From the NCBI RefSeq assembly GCF_900258045.1, contig NZ_OGVD01000004.1:1054001-1118000 (forward strand): DNA of 64,000 nucleotides, written 5' to 3'. Both the position numbers and the translations under genes were made by a program. Within the stretch, counting starts at the first letter, position 1. Each line of letters opens with the position of its first letter. The notes below the pieces were generated by a model. It saw only the letters and a program-made list of their open reading frames with translations, made no database searches and was not told where the DNA came from. This DNA comes from Sphingorhabdus sp. EL138. Lineage in GTDB: Bacteria > Pseudomonadota > Alphaproteobacteria > Sphingomonadales > Sphingomonadaceae. This document shows positions 18,081 through 27,515 of this stretch, one piece after another.

Positions 18081-19300
18081 TCCGCCTCCTCGGCCATGAT
18101 GTTTTCATCAAAACCACACAGCTCGGCGATGTCAGCGAGCTGTGTTTTCCAGCTGTAATTTGAGCGGATCAAAGCGCTGGCTCTCTCACCCAGCGCTTGC
18201 GCCTTGGCAGAATTTGACAACAGATCGCACACCAGCATTGCTTCCTGCTGCACGTCGTCAGCGACACAAAAATGCTTGCCGTTTATAGCTTCAATACCCT
18301 GCGCGGCGGCGGCTGAAGCGACAACCGGTTTGCCCATGGCCATGGCCTCAAGGACCTTGTTTTGTATACCCCGTGCAATACGCAATGGTGCAACAACGAT
18401 ATCAGCTGCTTTCAGCCAGCTGCGAATATCGTCAACACTGCCCATGACCATCGTGTTGTTCAACCCATCCAGTCGGATGACGTCGGCCGTCGGCGCGCGT
18501 CCGACAATCGCGAATTGTGCGTCGGGGTGGTGATTCAGAATTTCCGGCATTGCCTCTTTTGCAAAACTGACAACAGCTTCGACATTCGGACGATAATCCA
18601 TCTGTCCGGTAAAGATGATCAGCGGTCCTTCATGAGGAAGATCGACCGCGCTCACCTTTGCCGGATCATAGAAATCAAGATCAATCCCGTTGCCGACGGC
18701 TTTGACTTTCTGGTCATCAAGCCTCGAGCGCTGCCGGAACAATTCTGCTTCAGCGTCACTTACAAAAATCGAATGGTCGGCAAATGTCGCAACACGTTTT
18801 TCAAATGCCCTCAGCAACCTGCCTTCGCGCCGGTTGATCCATGCCATTGGACCGGAGCCTTCATCCGCATAGCTTTCAAACTTGGCGCTATCGACGTCCA
18901 CAAAATCCATGATCACCCGACCGGGGAACTCGGCTGGAACAAATTGCGCCATCTGTCCTGAAAATACGAAAATGCAATCAATCGACCGGGTCTTCAGCGT
19001 GTCCCGAACATAGCTGCGAATTTCAGCACTCTCAAAGGACGTCAGCGAAACCGGTTTGCCAGATGCAAGCGCTTCGATCCCGGCCTGCCAGTTGGGTTTG
19101 TTGCGCCTGACAATTTTCGATGATGCCAGGAGTGTTCTGATATCGCTATCTTCGTTGGCCTCGGCTTCGTGATCGGCAAAACAAGCCAAATGTACCGGAC
19201 GATATTCCATCAGCCTGCGCAAGATATGATGCGCACGAATTTTGTCTCCACGGTTCGGTGGCCATGGCACACGATGGGTCAGGAACAATATCTCGCCCAT
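18077..19300 (-). CDS. Glycosyltransferase, XrtA/PEP-CTERM system (TIGR03087-like)
   Basis: A cytoplasmic GT-B glycosyltransferase of about 407 residues that builds the exopolysaccharide repeat unit. The N-terminus FLTHRVPWPPNRGDKIRAHH is characteristic of the exosortase-linked family. The C-terminal half has the donor-binding segment ADIVVAPLRIARGIQNKVLEAMAMGKPVVAS, in which the Glu of KVLEAM is typical of GT4-like enzymes. The start at 19300 overlaps the FemAB stop. The sugar specificity cannot be read. Confidence 0.9.
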   Translation of the reverse strand: MGEILFLTHRVPWPPNRGDKIRAHHILRRLMEYRPVHLACFADHEAEANEDSDIRTLLASSKIVRRNKPNWQAGIEALASGKPVSLTSFESAEIRSYVRDTLKTRSIDCIFVFSGQMAQFVPAEFPGRVIMDFVDVDSAKFESYADEGSGPMAWINRREGRLLRAFEKRVATFADHSIFVSDAEAELFRQRSRLDDQKVKAVGNGIDLDFYDPAKVSAVDLPHEGPLIIFTGQMDYRPNVEAVVSFAKEAMPEILNHHPDAQFAIVGRAPTADVIRLDGLNNTMVMGSVDDIRSWLKAADIVVAPLRIARGIQNKVLEAMAMGKPVVASAAAAQGIEAINGKHFCVADDVQQEAMLVCDLLSNSAKAQALGERASALIRSNYSWKTQLADIAELCGFDENIMAEEAE

Positions 19301-20373
19301 CAGCCCAAACCTTTGGCGATCATTGGTCCCAGACGGTTTGCAACAGACAGCGGCATTTTTTGCCAAAGCGCGACCTGCAGCCGGTACTTTGGACTCATAG
19401 GATTGACATCGCGGGCTTCTTCTCCGTCTGCCGAGCGAACAGCATAGGACAAAGGCTCCGGTTCAAAGCCCCAGTTTTTCTTGAACGAATAGGCACCCGT
19501 TCCATTTTTTGACCGCCCAAAATCGAAACGCCTGCATCCCCTTTGCCGCGCGTGGTTCATCAGCGCGTAGTACATGATGTCATTGGCCCGTAAACGGCGC
19601 GCATCATATGTACCGCCGCCCCAATAAGGCATCACCGTGTCCCGGTGATAAAGGCTCAATACGCTCGCGACAGGTTGACCATCGCTTGAAACAGTCAGTA
19701 TGTCCGCATCAGCCCCGAAAGCATCCATGACCGCATCAAATAGTGCCTTGGGAAATACAGGCGTACCGAGGTTCCGAACACTTTCTGCATAGACATGATA
19801 GTGATCTGCCCGATCCTCTTCGTCCGATCCGATCCGAATGGTCAGATCGTTTTTCAGCCCCTTGCGGACCTCGGCTCTTTGTTTGCGCGGAATAGCTAGC
19901 AACTGACTGTCGTCATCGTCCGCCAGGTCGGTCACGAAACCTGCGTAGACATCGTCCTTGTTCTGCCACTCGCCACGCGGTGCTCGACCGCCTCTTAGTT
20001 CAACGGTTGGAAAGCTGTGCGTTTCTGCAAAATCCCAAACGGCATCCGCGAGTGTTTCTGTGGCTTGATTATCAACACTCAAAATACCGCCGCCGACGGC
20101 GAAACCCGAAGACACCAATGCGCGACCGAATAAAGCCGAATGGATAAGATTTAACGGCAATATGGCCTGCAATTCGCCAGCGGTGTTCTCTGCCAGCATG
20201 TAACACCAGCCGTGACCACATGCCTTTGAAACCGCAAGCACCCATGCTGGCCTGTGAAAGGCTGTACCCTGTGGATGATCGTTGACGAACTGGTCAATCC
20301 GCGCCAGCTCGTTCCGGTCTTCCTGATCCAAGATGCGGGCCATGATCGCCTGGGGTGCAAAGGCCATATTCAT
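19300..20373 (-). CDS. FemAB-like GNAT protein, XrtA/PEP-CTERM system
   Basis: A 357-residue protein with two tandem GNAT-like folds of the FemAB type. Peptidoglycan FemAB enzymes add amino acids from aminoacyl-tRNA; the exosortase-linked members probably transfer an acyl or aminoacyl group to the polysaccharide or its lipid carrier. Visible features are the N-terminal FHRPAWVLAVSKA, the central LAIPRKQRAEVRKGLKN and the late FDFGRSKNGTGAYSFKKNWGFEPEPL, which is strongly conserved in this group. It overlaps the deacetylase gene by four bases at its start and the glycosyltransferase gene at its end. Confidence 0.9.
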   Translation of the reverse strand: MNMAFAPQAIMARILDQEDRNELARIDQFVNDHPQGTAFHRPAWVLAVSKACGHGWCYMLAENTAGELQAILPLNLIHSALFGRALVSSGFAVGGGILSVDNQATETLADAVWDFAETHSFPTVELRGGRAPRGEWQNKDDVYAGFVTDLADDDDSQLLAIPRKQRAEVRKGLKNDLTIRIGSDEEDRADHYHVYAESVRNLGTPVFPKALFDAVMDAFGADADILTVSSDGQPVASVLSLYHRDTVMPYWGGGTYDARRLRANDIMYYALMNHARQRGCRRFDFGRSKNGTGAYSFKKNWGFEPEPLSYAVRSADGEEARDVNPMSPKYRLQVALWQKMPLSVANRLGPMIAKGLG

Positions 20374-21272
20374 TGCGCCAACTCGGCTTCCAGCGCAGCC
20401 AGTTCATCCATTCTGCCCCACATATGATCCTGACCAACACGGATCAGTTTGGACCGCATTGCACTGAGTTGTGTGTAATGACGCAACTTTGACTTGAGTG
20501 GCGCATTGTGAACGCGAGGTTGCTGGGGGTCAATCTCCCAAGGATGAAAATAGAATATCGCACCGCGGCCGTCATCCTTCTGCATTTTGCGGATAGCACG
20601 ATCATAAAGCATATATGGCAGCAGCCGGAAAAAACCGCCTCCGCCAGAAGCTAACACCCGGCTCCCAACCTGTACCGTGGTCACCGGCAGTTCAATCAAA
20701 TCCGAGCCTGCCACTGGTTTCCACGCAAAGCGCGGCGATCCGGACCAACCATAATGGTCGTGCCTGATAGGAGCCACACTGGATGAATAGCGATAGCCTT
20801 GCTCTGCCAATATCTCATGCGCCCAAGGCGTGCGCTGATCGATGGAAAAGCTGGGCGCGCGATAACCTGTAACGGCTTGCCCCGAAGCGTCTTCCAAAAT
20901 CTTGCGTGTGCGATCCAGGTCATCGCGAAACTGTTCTGGCGTCAATGTGGAGACGCGGGCGTGATCATAGCCGTGACTGGCAACCTCATGCCCTGCCGCG
21001 CTAATGCGTTGCATCAGTTCCGGATAGTGTTCTGCCACCCAACCGAGAGTGAAAAAGGTGGCCTTAACCCCCATCTCATCGAAAAGGTCCAGCACGGCAT
21101 CGCTATTGCGTTCGACGCGATGCTCGAGGCTATCCCAGTCGGCACGGTTGATTACCGTTTCAAAGGCACCGACCTGAAACCAGTCTTCGATATCCACGGA
21201 CATGGCATTGAGCAAAGCATTTGCTTTTCTCGCCTTGTGGATAGGTTCAGGCCGCGCGTCCTGCATTGACAT
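20370..21272 (-). CDS. Polysaccharide deacetylase, XrtA/PEP-CTERM system
   Basis: A NodB-type metal-dependent carbohydrate esterase of about 300 residues that removes N-acetyl groups from the exopolysaccharide. The metal and catalytic segment is SVDIEDWF (Asp27 and Asp30), and the second motif is HEVASHGYDHA. YRAPSFSI and FYFHPWEID are further NodB motifs. The ATG at 21272 is chosen because AAGGAAA lies just upstream; it overlaps the ATPase gene by 26 bp. It belongs to the tightly packed minus-strand XrtA operon. Confidence 0.92.
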   Translation of the reverse strand: MSMQDARPEPIHKARKANALLNAMSVDIEDWFQVGAFETVINRADWDSLEHRVERNSDAVLDLFDEMGVKATFFTLGWVAEHYPELMQRISAAGHEVASHGYDHARVSTLTPEQFRDDLDRTRKILEDASGQAVTGYRAPSFSIDQRTPWAHEILAEQGYRYSSSVAPIRHDHYGWSGSPRFAWKPVAGSDLIELPVTTVQVGSRVLASGGGGFFRLLPYMLYDRAIRKMQKDDGRGAIFYFHPWEIDPQQPRVHNAPLKSKLRHYTQLSAMRSKLIRVGQDHMWGRMDELAALEAELAQ

Positions 21273-22500
21273 AGCTTTCCTTGCTCCGGACATCGCTTTC
21301 AACCCAATCCACCAGCATCGTCAAGACGCGGTGCAGGCTTTCTTCCTGACTATCCATGCGGGACTCAAGTGCCGACAATTGCTTGGAAATGGCATCCAAT
21401 TGGTTCAATACAGCACCATCTACAGCAGGCTCAATAGCTTCTGGCGCCTCGACAATTGGTTCGACAGGTGCTTGTTCTGCCAGGGTATCTGCACTTCTGA
21501 AAGGCAGCACCTCGTGCTCTTCCGGTACCGGTTCCTCAGAGACAGAAACGATTGGCTCAGGGTCCACAGCAGCAGCAGCGGCTGGCTCGGCCTGAGCTTG
21601 CGCCTGGGAAACTTTTGTCGGCTTTTCCCACAACGGGCTTTTCACCTTAGTCAGATCAATGTCTGTTTCCGGTTCAGCAATGTCGACTTCCTCACCGTTC
21701 AAATCAGCCAGCACACGGCCGACCAATGGTTGATCAATCAGTTCAGCGTGCTCCACCGCACCCATGAGCAGGACACGGCTCATCAATGTGTTGATCTTCC
21801 TCGGGACCCCGCCTGTTTCACTGAACAGTAGGGCAAATACATCAGAGGTAATCTTCGGACGCCCTGACCACCCGCTTTTGGATAGTCGGTGGGTGATATA
21901 GGGTTCGATTTCATGCGCTTCCATCGGTTCGAGATGGTGATGCGCGATCACCCGTTGACGCAGTTGTTCAAGACGGTCGGATTGTTGCAGCATATCCCGA
22001 AATTCAGGCTGTCCGAGCAGGAATATCTGCAACAGTGCCTGACCACCAAGTTGAAAGTTGGAGAGCATACGGAGCTCTTCCAAGGCACCTGCAGGTAGAT
22101 TTTGCGACTCATCGACAACCAGCAGGCACCGGCGTCCGGCGCGTGCTTCGGCATGAAGAAATTCTTCAAAGGCGCTGAGCAGCTGCGCCTTGTCCATATC
22201 CTCGGTATCAATATCAAAGTTGTTTGCGGCAACCCGGACAATGTCTTTGCTATCCAGCGCGGTCGTCACAATGCTGGCAGCGGTCAGACGTTCACGGTCG
22301 ATAGTCGCCATCAGGTGGCTGACCAAAGTTGTTTTACCAGCGCCTACGTCGCCTGTAATAACAATGAACCCCTCTCCCTGCGCCAAACCATAGCCGAGAT
22401 AGGACAATGCCTTGCGGTGCGTCAGGCTTTCAAAATAATAATGCGGATCCGGCGTCAGCTGGAACGGTCGGCTTTTCAGTCCATAAAAAGTTTCATACAT
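21247..22500 (-). CDS. XrtA-associated AAA ATPase (ExeA/GspA-like)
   Basis: A 417-residue AAA-type ATPase of the family found beside exosortase A genes and related to ExeA. Walker A is GDVGAGKT at 50-57, and Walker B is CLLVVDESQNL. The AAA part ends near residue 270. It is followed by a Pro-, Glu- and Ala-rich low-complexity linker and a short C-terminal coiled segment (LDAISKQLSALESRMDSQEE). The family is thought to help assemble the export machinery. The ATG at 22500 follows GGGAG with good spacing. Confidence 0.9.
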   Translation of the reverse strand: MYETFYGLKSRPFQLTPDPHYYFESLTHRKALSYLGYGLAQGEGFIVITGDVGAGKTTLVSHLMATIDRERLTAASIVTTALDSKDIVRVAANNFDIDTEDMDKAQLLSAFEEFLHAEARAGRRCLLVVDESQNLPAGALEELRMLSNFQLGGQALLQIFLLGQPEFRDMLQQSDRLEQLRQRVIAHHHLEPMEAHEIEPYITHRLSKSGWSGRPKITSDVFALLFSETGGVPRKINTLMSRVLLMGAVEHAELIDQPLVGRVLADLNGEEVDIAEPETDIDLTKVKSPLWEKPTKVSQAQAQAEPAAAAAVDPEPIVSVSEEPVPEEHEVLPFRSADTLAEQAPVEPIVEAPEAIEPAVDGAVLNQLDAISKQLSALESRMDSQEESLHRVLTMLVDWVESDVRSKESYVNAGRAA

Positions 22501-22535
22501 ACTGGTATCTCCCACCCACACTCGCGGTGATATTG

Positions 22536-24158
22536 CTAAAATTCATATTGCAGCCCAAGCAATGCAGAAGCCGTAAGCTCACTGTCAAAGCCGTCTTGCT
22601 GAAAGCTGTCGAGACCAACAGCGGCGGTCCCATTCAATCCTGGTATGATCTGACGGTAGTATGCCGCGTTGGCACCCAGTGCGAGCACGTTGGGTGCGCC
22701 AGCAAAGCCGCTATCCAGCAGATTGGCGTAAACATTGGTATCGAAGCTGGACCGCGCATCAATCTGGCGTCCGATCGACAGGTTGGCATAATAGTTCTGA
22801 TCAACCAGACCATCGACATTGGCGAGACCGCCCAATTGTGATGCAATGAACCGGCGGCGCGAATAGCCGGTGGCCAAAGACGTGTTCCAACCATTATAGC
22901 TATAAGCCAGTTGTGCGTTTACGCCGCGCGCCCGGAATGATGAAGAGGCAGCAGACTGCAATGCATCGTTGATGCACAGGCTGCTGGTTTGCCCAAAGGC
23001 ACATCCATTCAGTTCACCGCTCAACGGGTTGCGATTGCTGGTGAAGCTGGTTCCCAAAGAATCCAAATTATCATTCAGCAAGTTACCGAAGCCGGACACC
23101 GTGTCATAAACGGAGACGTTGAGCGATGTGTTCTCATTGGGCTGATACCCAAGGCTACCGGCATAAGTCGTGCTACCATAACGTCGGCCGATACGCGCTT
23201 CCAGAGAGGTCCTGCGGCTAGGACGCCACAATACACCGGCGTCCCAGATCAGGCCATCCTGATCATAAGACAGCAAACGCGGAGATGCTTCATCAGTGAC
23301 CAATCGGCCGTCCTCATCGACAACCGGATCACCGTTAATGTCCCGAAGTGCGTCGCGCTCGGAAATCTCGATGTCCTCATAACCGACACCACCTACCAGT
23401 GCTACAGTAGGTGTCACCGGAACAGTTACATCGGCACGGGCATATTTACCTTCAAAGCGCTGATCCAGCTGACCGGCATCTTCACGTTCATAACCTGCGC
23501 TAACGGACCAACCGAAAGGCAGGTCGCGTGGCTGCATTCCAACGCTGGCACTGGCTGAGTGGCTAACGCTGTCGTCGAAAATATCAATCGGCAACTGCCC
23601 CGGAGGCAATATGCCAGTATCTTCGCTTTCGACCTTTGTATAGCCGACGCGGTAATTGGCGTTCACATCCAGCGCACCAATATTGGTGGACAATGATGGT
23701 CCAGCATAAATTGAGTAAACCTGCGTGACATTGTCGATATTTCCGACAGTATTGGTCGGCGATTCCCCACGCAGATCAATGCGGCTGCGTGTCGCAATAC
23801 CGCCTGCTTCCAGTGCGAGAACGTTGGGCACGACTTGCACATTGCCGCGAGCCAAGCCGCTCAAAATATCATCATCGCCGATATCATCTTCATAGAAAAA
23901 GCGACGTTCGTATCGCACGTTTACCTGTGCTTCTGCCTGACGGGTCTGGATGGATGTTTCGAGGCCCGCGGCAACTGTCGTGTAGGTCAAGACCTCCGAA
24001 CCGTTTTTCAGGTCGGCGACCAACACCTGTTGTACTTCGAGATAGGGTGTAACCTCAACATTGCGGCTTTGCGCCTGTGCAGGCTGCACGGCAACCATGC
24101 CCAGGGGAACCAAAACTGCTCCCTGCCTGATTAAGTTCATGAACTTACTCTTGCTCAC
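22536..24158 (-). CDS. Outer-membrane beta-barrel of the XrtA system (TIGR03016-like)
   Basis: A 540-residue exported protein with a signal peptide (about 1-29, ending VQPAQAQ), then alternating hydrophobic and polar strands typical of a large outer-membrane barrel, ending in a terminal Phe (LLGLQYEF). In related loci this protein lies next to the chain-length, kinase and export genes and is taken to be the polysaccharide outer-membrane component. It lies two bases after the tyrosine kinase gene. Confidence 0.88.
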   Translation of the reverse strand: MSKSKFMNLIRQGAVLVPLGMVAVQPAQAQSRNVEVTPYLEVQQVLVADLKNGSEVLTYTTVAAGLETSIQTRQAEAQVNVRYERRFFYEDDIGDDDILSGLARGNVQVVPNVLALEAGGIATRSRIDLRGESPTNTVGNIDNVTQVYSIYAGPSLSTNIGALDVNANYRVGYTKVESEDTGILPPGQLPIDIFDDSVSHSASASVGMQPRDLPFGWSVSAGYEREDAGQLDQRFEGKYARADVTVPVTPTVALVGGVGYEDIEISERDALRDINGDPVVDEDGRLVTDEASPRLLSYDQDGLIWDAGVLWRPSRRTSLEARIGRRYGSTTYAGSLGYQPNENTSLNVSVYDTVSGFGNLLNDNLDSLGTSFTSNRNPLSGELNGCAFGQTSSLCINDALQSAASSSFRARGVNAQLAYSYNGWNTSLATGYSRRRFIASQLGGLANVDGLVDQNYYANLSIGRQIDARSSFDTNVYANLLDSGFAGAPNVLALGANAAYYRQIIPGLNGTAAVGLDSFQQDGFDSELTASALLGLQYEF

Positions 24159-24160
24159 GA

Positions 24161-25078
24161 TTATTCTCCATATCCATAATAGGATCCAAAGCTCCGCCCG
24201 GTCGGCGAGAATTTCGTACCGTTGAGAAGCAGTTGGATATTGTCACAGCCAGCCATCAAACTAAGCGCGTCACGTAGGGCTGTTTCGGTTGTTTCATCCG
24301 CTTTGACGACCATCACCACCTGTCCGACATGGGTCGCGAGCACGGATGCTGGCGAGGCCGACAAGGCGGGCGGTGAATCAAAAATAACAATTCGGTTGGG
24401 GTTGTTCTGGGTTAACCGGTTGAGCACCTCTTGTGTCCGCGAAGAGGCAAGATATTCAGTGTCCGCATTAGTCTGCTCGCCCGCCGGCAAGATGGCTAGG
24501 CCCGCAATATCAGTATGAATAATGCAATCCTCGACTGGCAGCTGCGGGTCAGCCAGCGCATCCATCAGGCCTTTACTGCCTTCCAGACCCAGGCTGGACA
24601 GGATGCTCGGCTTTGCGAAATCAGCGTCGACGAGCAGCACCTCATTGTCTTTTTCTGCCGCAATCGACAGAGCCAGGTTAAGGGCGCAGAATGTCTTGCC
24701 TTCATTCGGATGTGCCGAACAGATGAGAATGCGTTCACCGTGTGGCAGTCGCGCCTGTTTGGTCGTTCCCTTCGCTGCCAGCAAAAGCTGTCGCTTGATG
24801 ATACGAAACTCTTCGGAAATGCCGGTGACGGGACCATCAGGCACAACAAAGCCCGCTTCGCGCAGTTTCTCACGATCAACGATGACACGCGGGCCATCGT
24901 AAACAGGAGCACGATCTGATGCGGCTGGCACCATCGGCCGTTTCGTTATTTCGGGCGGCAAAATTTCCGGCCCGTAGTTTTCTATCGGACCACCCTTTTT
25001 CGATGGGACATAGTCATAGACCTGCCCTGCGCGTTCAAGCAGCGATCCTGATTTACTGAGAGGATTATATTTGTTCAT
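24161..25078 (-). CDS. Tyrosine autokinase of the XrtA system (BY-kinase domain)
   Basis: The cytoplasmic kinase half of a Wzc-like system, 305 residues, encoded separately from its membrane partner (the next gene upstream). It has Walker A (CSAHPNEGKTFCALNLAL), Walker A' (VLLVDADFAKPS) and Walker B (IVIFDSPP). The C-terminal SFGSYYGYGE holds three tyrosines in a short cluster, which is the expected autophosphorylation site. Autophosphorylation cycles would control polymer length and export. It starts ten bases after the chain-length gene. Confidence 0.92.
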   Translation of the reverse strand: MNKYNPLSKSGSLLERAGQVYDYVPSKKGGPIENYGPEILPPEITKRPMVPAASDRAPVYDGPRVIVDREKLREAGFVVPDGPVTGISEEFRIIKRQLLLAAKGTTKQARLPHGERILICSAHPNEGKTFCALNLALSIAAEKDNEVLLVDADFAKPSILSSLGLEGSKGLMDALADPQLPVEDCIIHTDIAGLAILPAGEQTNADTEYLASSRTQEVLNRLTQNNPNRIVIFDSPPALSASPASVLATHVGQVVMVVKADETTETALRDALSLMAGCDNIQLLLNGTKFSPTGRSFGSYYGYGE

Positions 25079-25087
25079 CTTCTTTCC

Positions 25088-26632
25088 TCAAGCCACCATG
25101 CCGCGCTGAATAAATTCGACGACCATCAGCAACGCAAAGACACCAACAAGGGCACCACCGGCGCTGTAGAACAGGCGCATTTTCTTTTGTCTTATGGCTC
25201 TTTGACTGCTCGTCAGGATCTGCGAAACCGAGCCTATAACCGGCAGTCCACTAGCCTTTTCAAGCCGTGCCGACGTCGGATAGCTGGTCTGCAATTGCCC
25301 CATGGCAAAAGCCGCACCAACACCGCCCCCAACACCGACAAACAGAACCATCGCCAGCAACAGCGGCCGGTTAGGTGCAGCGGGAGACCTTGGGCTGGAG
25401 GGAGGATCGATAACCTTGAACTTTACCGAATCTGTTTCCGATTCCACCTGTCCGCGCAGTTTGATCTGCTCCCGGTCTTGTAGCAATTTGTCATACTGGC
25501 TTTTCAGCACGTCATAGTCGCGGTTGATGCGCGCCATTTCAGCAGCAACTCCGGGCTCCAGAGACTGCTTGGACATCAGCTGCGTCATATCCGCCTGAAT
25601 CGCGTTTTTCCGGGCTTGCAAAGCGGCAACCGAGGCTTGGCGCTCAGCGCGCATGCTTTGCAGTGAGCTATAAGCGGGATTTGGCGTTCCATAGGCGCGT
25701 GAACCTTTGGGCTCTGCCGCAACCTGTGCACGCAAAGCGGCAATTTCGCTCTTCATGGCAATGATATCCGGATGGCTATCCGTCCATCCTCGCGCTCTGG
25801 CCGATGCCAATTTGCCTTGTGCCTGCGCCAACTGACCACGTGCGCCGCCGCCTGAACTGGCACCTCCAAATCCCGGCGTGGCAATTGTTGGCGGTGTTCC
25901 CGATAACTGGCCGTTCAAGGCTGCCAGTGAGCTGGATGCAGAGGCCAATTGCGATTCAATCTGTCGGAGTTCTGCCCGTGATGCTTCTATACGCTGGCTG
26001 ATGGAGCCGACACCGGGCAAAAGACCGAGGTTTTCAGTTTCAAACTGTACGCGCTTCTGTTCTGCTTCCTGCAAGGCCTTTTCACGGGTCGCAAGCTGGC
26101 CATCCAGAAATTTCAGTGTCTGCGTTGTTTCATCACGGTCACCGGACAGGTTCTCTTCGACGAAAATATCGATCATCTTTTGGACAATAGCGCGCGACAA
26201 CACGGCATTTTCTGCATCTGAGAAATTGCTGGCAGATGATTTCGCCGTGATCTCGAAAAGATTATCTTTTTCCGATTTGATCTCGATGTTTTTGCGCAAC
26301 ATCTCAACTTTGCCAGCCAATTCCCGGTCGCTCGCAACCGACAGATTCAGATCAGTCCCGCGAACCACTTTTTCAAGATTGATGGTAGAAGCCAGCGTTT
26401 CCTGGACCCGGTCCATATTCTTTTTACGGTCGCGGGATTCGATACCCACCTTGTCAGACAGGATGGACTGCATTTCGACAAAGACGCGTGCTTTGGATTC
26501 ATAGCTATTCGGAATCAGCGCAACGACCAGCCATCCCAGCAAACAGATGCCCCAGGCGACAGCCAATGCCAGCCAGCGCCTGTTCCAGACGCTGTGCACT
26601 GCTATTCTAAATTCATCATAAAGGCCGTTCAT
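25088..26632 (-). CDS. Polysaccharide chain-length determinant, XrtA system (Wzz-like)
   Basis: A 514-residue inner-membrane polysaccharide co-polymerase. TM1 (about residues 20-41) precedes a Wzz domain, a long coiled coil (about 150-390) rich in Gln, Glu and Ala with an internal Gly-rich loop (FGGASSGGGARG), then a Pro-rich SSPRSPAAPNRP leading to TM2 (about 427-446) and a further helix near the C-terminus (about 488-508). It pairs with the separate tyrosine kinase directly downstream. Confidence 0.92.
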   Translation of the reverse strand: MNGLYDEFRIAVHSVWNRRWLALAVAWGICLLGWLVVALIPNSYESKARVFVEMQSILSDKVGIESRDRKKNMDRVQETLASTINLEKVVRGTDLNLSVASDRELAGKVEMLRKNIEIKSEKDNLFEITAKSSASNFSDAENAVLSRAIVQKMIDIFVEENLSGDRDETTQTLKFLDGQLATREKALQEAEQKRVQFETENLGLLPGVGSISQRIEASRAELRQIESQLASASSSLAALNGQLSGTPPTIATPGFGGASSGGGARGQLAQAQGKLASARARGWTDSHPDIIAMKSEIAALRAQVAAEPKGSRAYGTPNPAYSSLQSMRAERQASVAALQARKNAIQADMTQLMSKQSLEPGVAAEMARINRDYDVLKSQYDKLLQDREQIKLRGQVESETDSVKFKVIDPPSSPRSPAAPNRPLLLAMVLFVGVGGGVGAAFAMGQLQTSYPTSARLEKASGLPVIGSVSQILTSSQRAIRQKKMRLFYSAGGALVGVFALLMVVEFIQRGMVA

Positions 26633-26686
26633 TGATCTTTTCGATCCCTTTTAAGCTTTGCGCCCCTCTGTTTCGGGTAGCGGCGG

Positions 26687-27343
26687 TTAAAACATGCTCT
26701 TTGGAATGATGATCACATCACCGGGACGCAGCATCACGTTGGCTTTGGTCTGGCCGCGATCCAGCAGATCGGCGATGCGCAGTGCATATTCCTGTTGCTT
26801 GCCAGTACCGCGATCATAACGGACGAGGCGTGCTTTATTGCCGGACGCAAATTCCGACAAACCACCAACAGCGATCATTGCATCGAGCAGAGTCATATTG
26901 GCGCGATATGGTATCGAAGCCGGTTTTTCGGTCGCTCCGACAACCCGGATCTGCTGTGAAAATGTACCCGAGAAATTATTGACGATAACCGACACCAAGG
27001 GCTCGTTGATATATTCCGACAGCTGCAACTTTAGATCTTCTGCAAGCATTGCGGGCGTTTTCCCCACAGCAGGCATGTCGGTAATCAGCGGCGTGGTTAT
27101 CCGGCCATCGGGACGAACTTGAACCTTCGCGCCCAATTCCGGATTGCGCCAGACAAAGATGGTGAGTTCGTCAAGCGGTCCGATAACATATTCTTCACCC
27201 GGACCTTCCTGCATTGAAACAAATGAAGCGGGTGGCAATTGAGGCCCTGAAGATGTGCTGGAGCATCCGGCAACCGAAAGGGATACCAATCCAGCGCCGA
27301 GAAGATATCTCGGCAGGTTTTTCTTTTTCGAAGCAATAGCCAT
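26687..27343 (-). CDS. Exopolysaccharide export lipoprotein, XrtA system (Wza-like)
   Basis: An outer-membrane polysaccharide export protein of 218 residues. It has a lipoprotein signal with the lipobox SVAGC (Cys near residue 27), then the Poly_export domain (YVIGPLDELTIFVWRNPEL) and an SLBB domain (RVVGATEKPASIPYRANMTLLDAMIAVGGL), ending VMLRPGDVIIIPKSMF. The start at 27343 follows GAGGA with seven-base spacing. It probably heads the main minus-strand run down to the amidotransferase, since 172 bp separate it from the gene upstream. Confidence 0.94.
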   Translation of the reverse strand: MAIASKKKNLPRYLLGAGLVSLSVAGCSSTSSGPQLPPASFVSMQEGPGEEYVIGPLDELTIFVWRNPELGAKVQVRPDGRITTPLITDMPAVGKTPAMLAEDLKLQLSEYINEPLVSVIVNNFSGTFSQQIRVVGATEKPASIPYRANMTLLDAMIAVGGLSEFASGNKARLVRYDRGTGKQQEYALRIADLLDRGQTKANVMLRPGDVIIIPKSMF

Positions 27344-27515
27344 TCTTAAATCCTCGCAAACAACCGTTGGCGAACGGTCGATTCCACGGAGAAATCGGCC
27401 GATCACACATAGTCTTGCGAAAGCTATCGGTGAAAATAGTGAAGATAGCGTTAGGATTGATAGAAATTAGGGTTAATATTTCCCGGTTTTATTGGGATTG
27501 TGGAGTCTTGCGACC